A stretch of 34,532 bases of DNA. Source: JACDAN01 sp035697545. GTDB lineage: Bacteria; Actinomycetota; Thermoleophilia; Gaiellales; Gaiellaceae. The position numbers and the translations under genes were made by a program. Each line of letters starts with the position of its first letter. Position 1 is the stretch's first letter. The stretch covers positions 1 to 34,532 of the forward strand of contig DASSCT010000022.1 of NCBI GenBank assembly GCA_035697545.1. Direction: 5' to 3'. Below the pieces are notes generated by a model. The model was not told the DNA's origin and did not search any database. It saw only the letters and a program-made list of their open reading frames with translations. This document shows, in pieces, positions 27,972 through 34,532 of this stretch.

Positions 27972-29603
27972 ATGGACGAAAGCGAACTGCGGCGGAAGGC
28001 GGAGGTCGCCGAGCTCCTCCTTCATGCGGCTCGACGGCTCGGCGAAGGCATTGAGCCCGAGCGCGTCTACGAGCGGTTCCACGAGCTGATCGGCGATGTT
28101 CTTCAGCACGACGGGCTGATCGTTTCGTCGTACGACGAACGCGACGACCTGATCCGCTGCGAGTACGCCTGGACCGATGGCGCGGTGCTCGATCCGGGGG
28201 CACTGCCGCCACTGGCGCTAAACCGCGAGGGCGGCGGGATGCAGAGCCGCGTGATCGTAACGGGCGAGCCGGAGCTGTTCGACGTCCCGCAGCGAGTCAC
28301 TAGCGTCGACGGCGTCTTTTACAACGTCGGCGCCGAAGGGAGGCTCGAGAGGATCCCAGACGCCGGCCCGTCGAAGACGACGGCGGCAATGATGGTTCCC
28401 GTCAAGGACGAAGGCCGCGTCGTTGGCGTCGTGCAATTGATGACGGATCGTGGCGTGTACACCGAGGAGCAGCTCGAGCTCTTCGACGGCCTGGTCGCGC
28501 AGATGGGCGCCGCCGTCCGCGCCGCGCGGCTCCAGCAGGAACGGCGCCGGCTCGAGGCCGCCGAGGCCGCTGCGCGCGCGGTGGCCGCCGAACGGGAGCA
28601 GGCCGCGCACGTGCTCGACGCCGTCGGCGACGGGATCTTCCTCCTCGACCACTCCGGCGTCGTCCTGATCTGGAACAGCGCGGCGGCGCTAGTTACCGCC
28701 CTCCCCGCAGGCGAGGTCGTTGGGCGGCGGCTCGTGGACTTCGTTCCGGCATGGGATGGGCTCGCCGGGCGGATTCCGGTCGCGGACGAAGGAGCGATGG
28801 CGCCGTCGGTGACGCTTCCGTTCGAGCTTGGCGGCAGGGACGTGTGGTTGTCGTTCGTCGCCGTCCGCACCTCCGCAGGTCTCGTCTACGCCTTCCGTGA
28901 CGTCACCGTCGAGTGGCGGCTCCAGGAGGAGAAGAGCGACTTCGTCGCGACGATTTCGCATGAGCTGCGGACGCCGATGACGGCCGTTTATGGCGCCGCC
29001 CAGACGCTCCTCCGCCACGACCTCGACCTGCCTGACGTCCAGCGGCGCGCCTTGCTGGAGATGATCGGAACTCAGGCGGCACGGCTAAGCGAGATCACGG
29101 AGGATGTGTTGCTGACGACCCGGCTCGACCGCGACGAGCTGACGGTCGAGCGCGAGGTGGTTGACATCGCCAAGGTCGTCCGCTCGACGGTCGAGACGAT
29201 GCGCTCGCACCTTCCGCAGGAGGTGCACCTCGAGCTCATGATCGACGACGACGTCGGCGCCGCTTCGGGCGACTCCGACCGAATCCAGCAGGTTCTCGTG
29301 AACCTGATTGACAACGCCGCGAAGTACGGGGCGAGCCCGGTCTACGTTTCCGCGGCCGGTGTCAACGGCGCCGTCCGGATCGAGGTTGCCGACGCCGGGC
29401 CGGGGATCCCGGCTGCGGACCGGGAACGGGTCTTCGAGAAGTTCTACCGGTCGGGCCCGCCGACTACGCGCGCCGCGGGCGGAACGGGCCTCGGCCTCTA
29501 CATCTCGCGCGAGCTCACCGAGCGGATGGACGGCCGACTCCGTGTCGAGTCGGAGGCGGGCGGTGGTGCGAGGTTCGTCGTCGAGCTGCCCGTGACTACC
29601 TGA
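27972..29603 (+). CDS. GAF-PAS sensor histidine kinase
   Basis: A 543-residue cytosolic kinase without membrane segments. Residues about 20-185 form a GAF domain ending in VVGVVQLMTDRGVYTEEQLELFDGL. An Arg/Glu coiled coil (190-210) leads to a PAS domain (about 212-320: VLDAVGDGIFLLDHSGVVLIWNS). The HisKA box FVATISHELRTPMTAVYGAA carries phospho-accepting His330. The HATPase domain shows VNLIDNAAKYGAS (N box), VADAGPGIP (G1), VFEKFYR (F box) and GGTGLGLYISRELTE (G2). It should autophosphorylate in response to a small ligand or redox cue. No response regulator is in the window, so the partner is elsewhere. ATG 27972 directly follows AGGGAG. Confidence 0.93.
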   Translation: MDESELRRKAEVAELLLHAARRLGEGIEPERVYERFHELIGDVLQHDGLIVSSYDERDDLIRCEYAWTDGAVLDPGALPPLALNREGGGMQSRVIVTGEPELFDVPQRVTSVDGVFYNVGAEGRLERIPDAGPSKTTAAMMVPVKDEGRVVGVVQLMTDRGVYTEEQLELFDGLVAQMGAAVRAARLQQERRRLEAAEAAARAVAAEREQAAHVLDAVGDGIFLLDHSGVVLIWNSAAALVTALPAGEVVGRRLVDFVPAWDGLAGRIPVADEGAMAPSVTLPFELGGRDVWLSFVAVRTSAGLVYAFRDVTVEWRLQEEKSDFVATISHELRTPMTAVYGAAQTLLRHDLDLPDVQRRALLEMIGTQAARLSEITEDVLLTTRLDRDELTVEREVVDIAKVVRSTVETMRSHLPQEVHLELMIDDDVGAASGDSDRIQQVLVNLIDNAAKYGASPVYVSAAGVNGAVRIEVADAGPGIPAADRERVFEKFYRSGPPTTRAAGGTGLGLYISRELTERMDGRLRVESEAGGGARFVVELPVTT

Positions 29604-29679
29604 TGTACGGCTGGACACTCCAGGAGGCGGAGGTAGGGGTGGGTTTCGGGCTGCGCCCCAAGGCGCTCGTAGAACAGGG

Positions 29680-30261
29680 TTAGCGGCGTTCGATCTCGAG
29701 CGCGTCCATGAGCCCTTCTTCCTGACGCGACTTTTCGACCGGCTCAACGAGCGCATCCTGGAGCTGGGCAGCCAGGTCGCGGAGACTCTCGAGCACACGC
29801 TGCCTCCGCTCCTCGAGCATCCTCGCCTCCCTCTTGAGCGTTTCGTGCCGCTGCACGACGTCACGCTCGATCTGTTCCGCCTTCTGCTGCGCGGCCTCCC
29901 GCAGCTTCTTCGCCTCCTCCTCTGCATCGGCGAGGAGCTCGCGGGCCTCCCTTTCGGCGCTGCGCCGATGCTGCGTGCCGTACGAGTCGGCGGCCTCGCG
30001 CATGTCGCGCGCGTACTGATCGGCCTCGGAACGGGTCCATGCCGCCTCGCGGGTCAGCTCTTCGATTTGCGCGGCGGCCTGTTGCTCCGCCTGCTCCACG
30101 ATCTCGCGCGCCTCGCGGTGAGCGTTCTGCCCGATCTCCTCTGCGGCCGCCTCGGCCGCCTCGATGATCGCGTTCACCCTGCCGCCGATGTCCGGGTGGG
30201 TTGGCGAGTCACGCGGCTCCGTCACAGCTGTCCTCGGGTCTTGCTCTGGACGATCTGACAT
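29680..30261 (-). CDS. Coiled-coil protein, DivIVA/Wag31-like without the N-terminal motif
   Basis: A 193-residue highly charged protein from ATG 30261 with AGGGAG seven bases upstream. From residue 30 to 180 it is nearly pure Ala/Glu/Arg/Gln coiled coil (EAEEEAKKLREAAQQKAEQI, REIVEQAEQQAAAQIEEL). It resembles the coiled-coil parts of the two DivIVA-domain proteins further on but lacks their VPAEIR-GYDR N-terminus. No signal or membrane helix. A scaffold, or a partner of the DivIVA proteins, is plausible but unproven. It converges with the kinase gene. Confidence 0.75.
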   Translation of the reverse strand: MSDRPEQDPRTAVTEPRDSPTHPDIGGRVNAIIEAAEAAAEEIGQNAHREAREIVEQAEQQAAAQIEELTREAAWTRSEADQYARDMREAADSYGTQHRRSAEREARELLADAEEEAKKLREAAQQKAEQIERDVVQRHETLKREARMLEERRQRVLESLRDLAAQLQDALVEPVEKSRQEEGLMDALEIERR

Positions 30262-30456
30262 CGATCAGCTCCCTTCGTTCGAGCCGCAGGGCGGACAGTT
30301 ATTGCATCCCGGCGTCCCGGTTGCAACTCATAAGCGGGGCGGGTCGCGAATTCCGGGGAGCTGAAGAGTCGCGGGCTGCCCGTCCGGAGACAAGGCTCGA
30401 TCTCCGCGGCGTCAGTCCGGAGGGGTTCTCTCACGTCGCACGGTTCGGCCGGGTGC
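30262..30456. other. Upstream region of the coiled-coil gene, nothing clear
   Basis: Contains the ribosome site of the coiled-coil gene (AGGGAG near 30268-30273 on the minus strand). I see no convincing promoter or gene. With the hairpin that follows it makes up the 286-bp gap before the L,D-transpeptidase. Confidence 0.4.
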
Positions 30457-30520
30457 CCGCGGCCGCCTGGCGCTGCGCTCGCCTGGCGGGATCGCATTCT
30501 TGCGCAGCCTACGGCCGCGG
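30457..30520 (-). terminator. Long nested hairpin downstream of the second L,D-transpeptidase
   Basis: CCGCGGCCG (30457-30465) pairs perfectly with CGGCCGCGG (30512-30520), and inside it GCTGCGC (30472-30478) pairs with GCGCAGC (30502-30508). It starts 27 bp past the L,D-transpeptidase stop. It suits a strong transcription stop, although no T-tract follows. Confidence 0.55.
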
Positions 30521-30547
30521 CGCGATCTCCCCTCCGAGCTTGCGAAC

Positions 30548-31288
30548 TTAGGAGCCGGTTAGGGGGCCTGCACTCCGGATCAGGACCGGTGTACCGAGCG
30601 GCGATGCACGGAAAACGAAGGGGGCGTCTTCGATTGGGATCCGAACGCAGCCGCGACTCACCGGCTGGCCGGGAACGATCCGGGCGGCGTGGATCGCCCA
30701 CCCGCGATAGAAGTAGAGCGCGTACGGCAGCCAGACGTGATAGCGGCGCGACCAGCTCATCCTTTCGCGACGGATCACCGTGAAGCGTCCGTCCGGCGTC
30801 GCGAACTTGCTCGCTCCCGTCGACGCGTGCACGGCGCGCCGAACCGCGCCGTGTTCGACAACAAGCAACACCTGGCGTCTCAGATCGATCTCGAGCGCGC
30901 GTCGGAGCCGACGCCAGGGCTGCGGCCCTCGTGCGTGCCTGAGCGCGCGGCGCGTACGCGGCCCGACGACGCCGTCGCGGGCTATTTGCTCCCAGCCTTG
31001 AAGGGCGACCACGGCATACCACGTCTTGTCGCCGAAGACGCCGTCGACCTCCCCACGCTCCAGGTAGCCGAGCATGATGAGCCGCCGCTGGAGCGACGCG
31101 ACCGGTCGGCCACGGTCGCCGTAGCGCAGATCGCCTGCAGCCGCCACGCCAGGCAGCGCAAGAAGGGCGACGAGTGGAGCCACAAGCAAGCACCGGCGCG
31201 CTCTGTCGATGCCGCGACCCAAGTCGCAGCTCGCGCGAGGCAGCAGCTGCTCCTGGCCGATGCCTGCTCGCCGAGCTGGCGACCCCAT
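30548..31288 (-). CDS. L,D-transpeptidase with peptidoglycan-binding domain
   Basis: An exported wall enzyme. The signal helix, CLLVAPLVALLALPGVAAAG, is followed by a PG_binding_1 domain (DLRYGDRGRPVASLQRRLIMLGYL ... DGVVGPRTRRALRHA) and a YkuD domain (EIDLRRQVLLVVEHGAVRR, STGASKFATPDGRFTV, WAIHAARIVPGQPVSRGCVRIP). Catalytic Cys214 lies in SRGCVR, where Arg replaces the common His. Such enzymes make 3-3 cross-links. From ATG 31288 the signal helix would begin near residue 34. An AGGAG (31250-31254) six bases before an in-frame CTG (31243) hints at a shorter form. It lies among coiled-coil and DivIVA genes on the same strand, suggesting a wall-growth context. Confidence 0.87.
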   Translation of the reverse strand: MGSPARRAGIGQEQLLPRASCDLGRGIDRARRCLLVAPLVALLALPGVAAAGDLRYGDRGRPVASLQRRLIMLGYLERGEVDGVFGDKTWYAVVALQGWEQIARDGVVGPRTRRALRHARGPQPWRRLRRALEIDLRRQVLLVVEHGAVRRAVHASTGASKFATPDGRFTVIRRERMSWSRRYHVWLPYALYFYRGWAIHAARIVPGQPVSRGCVRIPIEDAPFVFRASPLGTPVLIRSAGPLTGS

Positions 31289-31601
31289 AACATGGCCGGT
31301 TCTGCGCTCGCCCCGGCCTTCCTGCCGGGCAGGTCAGACCGTCCGGCTCTGCGGGGCGCGCGTCCGGTGCACAAACTCGATCTTCACACGGCGGCTCCGT
31401 ATTCGTGGAGCAGGCCGCCGAGGAGGTCGCGCCGTCGGACCTGAGGCGTGTAAGGGGTCGCTGTGGGCGGAGGATCTCAACATCGAGTACGCGAGTTCAG
31501 ATCTTCTCCGGCATCGACGACAACGGGCGCGCTCGAGATCGTGAGCTGAGTGTGAGGCGTCACTCGCCTAGCCCGCTTGACCAGCAGGCGAGGCGAGACG
31601 T
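31289..31601. other. 313-bp gap between L,D-transpeptidase and DivIVA paralogue 1
   Basis: No coding frame of merit. Near its right end CTCGCCT (31563-31569) and AGGCGAG (31586-31592) form a 7-bp inverted repeat just past the DivIVA paralogue stop, a weak terminator candidate. The rest presumably contains the L,D-transpeptidase promoter, which I could not identify. Confidence 0.5.
31563..31592 (-). terminator. Weak terminator-like inverted repeat after DivIVA paralogue 1
   Basis: CTCGCCT and AGGCGAG arms of 7 bp with a 16-base loop, 10 bp past the stop of the upstream minus-strand gene. A competing 5-bp stem AGGCG-TCACT-CGCCT (31555-31569) overlaps it. Confidence 0.35.
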
Positions 31602-32381
31602 TTAGCGGCCCGGCTGGGCCAGGCGGCCGCCGTTGCTCTCGTGAGGCTCATCGGCGGCCTCGACGCCGCTCCCCTCACTCTCAGTGTCCGATTCGAGGTC
31701 GAGGGTTTCCTCCTCCGGCGACACAGCCGGCCCCCGGGGTGGGAATCGAGCATCCGCGTTGCTGGCCGTCTCCGCGACCTCCGTCGCGATCCCGCGGAGA
31801 TCGTCGAGCAGCGTACGGCGCTGCTGCCGGATGTTCTCGGTGTCAGCGTCGAGCTCGCTCATTCGCGCCTCCGCTTCTTCCTGCAGGGCCGCGACCTCGT
31901 CCTGCGAGCGCTGGAGGCGCTCGGCCGCCTCCTCGCGCGCTTGAGTGGCGATCGTCTCGGCCTCGGCCTTCGAGCGGCCGAGGATCTCGTCCGCCTCGGC
32001 CTTCGCCTTGGCAACGATCCCCTCCGCCTCCGCTTGTGCCCGGGCGGTGCTCTCTTCCGCTTCCCGCCGCGCTCCGAGGGTGATTTCCTCCGCCGTTTGA
32101 CCCGCCTGCTGCAGGAGGCCCCTCGTCTGTTCCCCGACCTGTTCGAGCGCGTGCCTGACCGCGGCCTCGGGCGAACCGGAGACGTCGAGCTCTGCGATCA
32201 GACGATTGACGTGCGCGACGTACGCATCGACCGCATCACGATCGTAGCCGCGAAGCGAAACCGCGAAGGAGACGTCCCGGATCTCCGCCGGCACACGCCG
32301 AAGCTCTGTTGAGCCTTCGCCCTCCTCGGCTGAGCCGGGCGACAGCTCCCTATCCGTCTGGGTACCGCTCGACAGATTCAC
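31602..32381 (-). CDS. DivIVA-domain coiled-coil protein, paralogue 1
   Basis: A 259-residue protein. Residues about 27-66 carry the DivIVA N-terminal module: RRVPAEIRDVSFAVSLRGYD and VDAYVAHVNRLIAEL. In the family this part binds curved membrane and recruits wall-growth proteins. A long Ala/Glu coiled coil (about 75-205) follows, then an acidic, disordered tail (ETLDLESDTESEGSGVEAAD). No membrane segment. The GTG at 32381 is only one base from AGGAG; the in-frame CTG two codons later has ideal spacing, so the start is unsure. It is a tandem paralogue of the gene at 32523, and both share an upstream motif. Confidence 0.87.
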   Translation of the reverse strand: MNLSSGTQTDRELSPGSAEEGEGSTELRRVPAEIRDVSFAVSLRGYDRDAVDAYVAHVNRLIAELDVSGSPEAAVRHALEQVGEQTRGLLQQAGQTAEEITLGARREAEESTARAQAEAEGIVAKAKAEADEILGRSKAEAETIATQAREEAAERLQRSQDEVAALQEEAEARMSELDADTENIRQQRRTLLDDLRGIATEVAETASNADARFPPRGPAVSPEEETLDLESDTESEGSGVEAADEPHESNGGRLAQPGR

Positions 32382-32387
32382 TCCTGG

Positions 32388-32412
32388 CCACGGCCGAGTA
32401 TGACCGGAAATC
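32388..32412 (-). promoter_or_regulatory. Conserved upstream element of DivIVA paralogue 1
   Basis: On the gene strand it reads GATTTCCGGTCATACTCGG then CCGTGG, ending 7 bp before the start codon. The same element precedes paralogue 2 (33376-33402). CATACT could be a -10 box, giving a leader of about ten bases, but no sigma-70 -35 box is at the right distance. Confidence 0.5.
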
Positions 32413-32522
32413 GGCGCACGTGCCGAGGGGCCGGTTGCAGCGTTCCGCGCGGCGGCGCAGAGCGGGCGAACTGGGAAAACGTCCTCGTGCGATACCGCCC
32501 AACGCGTGTCGGAGTCGCTGCC

Positions 32523-33305
32523 CTACTGCTTAGGAAGCTGCTCCGTCGGACCGGCATCCGCCGGTTCCCGCTTCTCGCCGGGCGGCCCGTGACCCCCGTG
32601 GGCAATACGCCCATCGGGCTCACCATCGGCGGCCGCACCGCTTTGCCCGGTCGCGTCTGCCGGCGGAGATGCCAGCACTGCTTCCTCTGCCGATTCGGCC
32701 GACTCCTCGGACGGGAAGCGGGCAGCTGCAGTACTGACAGCCTCCTCGAGTCGCGTTGCGATCGCGCGGACGTCGTCGAGAAGAGCACGGCGCTCTCCCC
32801 ATAGGGCTTCGCTGTCAGCGCGGAGCTTGCGCAGCCAGGTCTCCGCCTCTTCCCAGAGCTCAGCGATCTGTTTCTCTGTCCGCTGGAGCCGCTCTGCAGC
32901 TTCCTTCTCCGAACCGGCGAGGACGCCCTTCGCCTCGTCTGTCGCCTTTGCGACGTACACATCCGCCGCAGCCCGCGCGCGGTCCGCCTCGGCATCCGCG
33001 TTGACGACAATTTCCGCCGCCTCGGCTTTTGAGCGAGCAGTGATTTCTTCCGCTTCCTCCCACGCGCCGCTCGTGATCTTCGCCGCCATCTCTCGAGCCT
33101 GTTGGATGATGCCTTCCGTCTGCTCTTTGGCCTGTTCGAGCGCATGCCTGACCACGGCCTCCGGGGAGCGGGTCGCTTCAAGCTCCGCGATCAAGCGATT
33201 GATCCGGATGACGTAGGCGTCGACGGATCGGCGATCGTAGCCGCGAGCCGAAACCGGGAAGGAGATGTTCCGAATCTCGGCCGGGACACGTCGGGGGTAA
33301 CTCAA
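32523..33305 (-). CDS. DivIVA-domain coiled-coil protein, paralogue 2, probable 5' frameshift
   Basis: From TTG 33305 it is 260 residues: RRVPAEIRNISFPVSARGYD and VDAYVIRINRLIAELEA (DivIVA module, residues about 5-43), a coiled coil to about 195 and an acidic then Gly/Pro-rich tail. It matches paralogue 1 along its length. In the same frame upstream, SEPPGFGEAEAGLSYPRRVP continues to align with paralogue 1 (SPGSAEEGEGSTELRRVP), but no start codon occurs before a stop. The aligned start is the ATG at 33372, in another frame (MASLVTDPKG then stop); a +1 shift near AAAGGG (about 33345) would join them. So either TTG 33305 is used, or the 5' end is frameshifted or misread. Confidence 0.83.
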   Translation of the reverse strand: MSYPRRVPAEIRNISFPVSARGYDRRSVDAYVIRINRLIAELEATRSPEAVVRHALEQAKEQTEGIIQQAREMAAKITSGAWEEAEEITARSKAEAAEIVVNADAEADRARAAADVYVAKATDEAKGVLAGSEKEAAERLQRTEKQIAELWEEAETWLRKLRADSEALWGERRALLDDVRAIATRLEEAVSTAAARFPSEESAESAEEAVLASPPADATGQSGAAADGEPDGRIAHGGHGPPGEKREPADAGPTEQLPKQ

Positions 33306-33375
33306 ACCTGCCTCGGCTTCCCCGAACCCGGGCGGCTCGCTAACCCTTTGGGTCGGTCACGAGGCTCGCCATTGA

Positions 33376-33402
33376 CCACGGCTCCGAGTATGGCGGTAAA
33401 TC
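33376..33402 (-). promoter_or_regulatory. Conserved upstream element of DivIVA paralogue 2
   Basis: On the gene strand it reads GATTTACCGCCATACTCGG then AGCCGTGG. It is colinear with the element before paralogue 1 and lies directly before the ATG at 33372, which supports that ATG as the ancestral start. Confidence 0.5.
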
Positions 33403-33443
33403 CGAAGCTGTTTTCGCGGTAGACGATTTTTGGTTCGAGGCGC

Positions 33444-34532
33444 TCAGCGACCGCGGCGGATACCGGCGGTGATGCCTAGCGCCGCGGCGGCCGCAAGCAG
33501 CCCGCCGCCGACCAGTAGTCCGATTCCGATCCAGATCAGCGGATCGAGCTCGGCGCCGATGCTGAGCTCGTCGGCCACACCCCGCGAGCCGTCGGGGTTC
33601 ATGACTACGACGTTCCAGCTGCCGTCCTCGGGCTCCCACTCGAGCGTCTGTTCTCCGGCTCCCGTCGCGGAGGCGGCCCAGAACGCCTGGTCTGCGGGCC
33701 GTCCCACGGGTGCGCCGCCTTGACGCTCCGAGTAGTGGGGCTCCCGGCCGATCTCCGTGACGACGGCGTGCTCGACTCCGTCTAGGTACTCGGCGACGTC
33801 CGCCTCGCGGGCGATGCCGACGAACACCGGGCGGTCGCTCTCGCTGCGGATGCGAACCGTCCCTACGAGGTCCGTCGTCGCCCAGTCGGGCCCGTCAAGG
33901 TCGACGTCGGCGCTTTCGGAGGCGATCGCGTACGTCGCCGTCGAGAAGTCCTCGGTCGGCGACATGACGAAGCCGTCGTCGTCGCGTTGGGTACGGTCGA
34001 CGACCACGGCGGCGCATCCACCGACAAGCAGGGCAAACGCCAGCAGCGCCGCGATGCTGCCCACGACGAGGAACGCAACGCCCCCCGCGCCTCTCCCGGA
34101 GGGCGGCGCGGCCTCGACGACCTCGCTCGCGGGCGAGGGGGCAGGCGGCTCCTCGGCCCCTCGAGTCCCCGGCTCCTTCTCCTCGCCGCCTTGGTCGAGA
34201 CGGAACGGCGGGTACGCGTCGGTCATCAACCCGGCGTAGGCGACCACCCTGGCCACCCACCGATCGAGGCCGAGCACGAAATCGAAGATCCCCTGCGGGT
34301 ACCGCGTCGTAAAGAGCAGCGCCACCGCCGCGAAGAGCACCAGCAGAGCAATGAGCCCTGGGCCGCCGCGCCACCTCCAGTCGTCCCCGCTACGGTCCCA
34401 ACCCCCTCCCCAGGCGAACCATCCTCCCCCGAGGAACACGCCCACGACGAGGTAGTGCGGGATAGCGAGCAGCCACCACTTCACAAGCACGAGCCCGCGC
34501 GACAGCTCGCCGGGGTAGACCACATCGAGCGT
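33444..34532 (-). CDS. DUF4389 membrane protein (5' end outside window)
   Basis: About 360 residues are in view and the frame stays open to the right edge (TLDVVYPGELSRGLVLVKWW), so the true start lies beyond it. LSRGLVLVKWWLLAIPHYLVV and LFTTRYPQGIFDFVLGLDRWVARV are the DUF4389 signature. After two helices and an acidic Pro-rich linker there is a third helix, GGVAFLVVGSIAALLAFALL, an extracytoplasmic beta-rich domain (STATYAIASESADVDLDGPD, VFVGIAREADVAEYL, WNVVVMNPDGSRGV) and a last helix, PLIWIGIGLLVGGGLLAAAA. Function is unknown; such proteins are common in actinobacterial genomes. Confidence 0.83.
   Translation of the reverse strand, partial: TLDVVYPGELSRGLVLVKWWLLAIPHYLVVGVFLGGGWFAWGGGWDRSGDDWRWRGGPGLIALLVLFAAVALLFTTRYPQGIFDFVLGLDRWVARVVAYAGLMTDAYPPFRLDQGGEEKEPGTRGAEEPPAPSPASEVVEAAPPSGRGAGGVAFLVVGSIAALLAFALLVGGCAAVVVDRTQRDDDGFVMSPTEDFSTATYAIASESADVDLDGPDWATTDLVGTVRIRSESDRPVFVGIAREADVAEYLDGVEHAVVTEIGREPHYSERQGGAPVGRPADQAFWAASATGAGEQTLEWEPEDGSWNVVVMNPDGSRGVADELSIGAELDPLIWIGIGLLVGGGLLAAAAALGITAGIRRGR

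Noticed and set aside
1..34532. tRNA or rRNA genes
   Set aside because: No acceptor/T-arm pattern or rRNA-like stretch was found by eye in any intergenic region.

Overview
The window is a GC-rich, gene-dense stretch of bacterial chromosome. It has many GTG starts, 4-base start/stop overlaps, DivIVA-type coiled-coil proteins, two YkuD L,D-transpeptidases, a mycobacterial-style M1 peptidase and a DUF4389 membrane protein. Together these suggest an actinobacterium, possibly a deep-branching one such as Thermoleophilia. That placement is inferred from style and gene content; no rRNA or other taxonomic marker is present.

Positions 1-8029 (mostly minus strand) form a purine biosynthesis region in two blocks. 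purL and purF abut (TAG then ATG). purM, purN and purH are chained by 4-base overlaps and followed by the start of a cysteine synthase-like gene. Between the blocks, a plus-strand insert carries a CtaG-type oxidase assembly protein, a VOC protein and a small membrane protein, and it ends in strong hairpins facing purF. The purS and purQ genes that a small-type PurL needs are not in the window. purL carries two in-frame copies of an AT-rich palindrome and has a short C-terminus. purH has no ATG, GTG or TTG before its conserved N-terminus.

Positions 8038-16132 hold a lipoprotein (minus), then a plus-strand run: an EamA exporter, a GNAT acetyltransferase and a small exported protein, linked by 4-base overlaps. 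After a structured leader comes a 1537-residue secreted repeat protein with six Ig-like repeats of about 110 residues, two DUF11 domains and a C-terminal Ig-like module. An L,D-transpeptidase gene overlaps its 3' end.

Positions 16116-25480 are a mixed metabolic, signalling and exported-protein region: an exported protein, a GNAT protein, a REP/BIME-like inverted repeat, a membrane class III adenylate cyclase, a histidine phosphatase, a Vps62-like secreted protein, an M1 metallopeptidase, an RCK-type ion channel with an atypical filter, a GAF protein, a glyoxalase I and a DDAH-type amidinohydrolase.

Positions 25586-34532 look like a cell-envelope and coiled-coil neighbourhood: a membrane-anchored protein with a 24-residue coiled-coil repeat and a frameshift, a small unknown protein, a GAF-PAS histidine kinase without a partner regulator, a soluble coiled-coil protein, a second L,D-transpeptidase, two DivIVA-domain paralogues sharing an upstream motif, and a DUF4389 protein cut by the window edge. 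A shared role in polar growth or wall remodelling is inference. The most unusual signals are the palindromes inside purL, several genes whose best ribosome-binding site points at a non-standard start codon, the repeat protein/L,D-transpeptidase pair, and the DivIVA pair with its shared upstream element.
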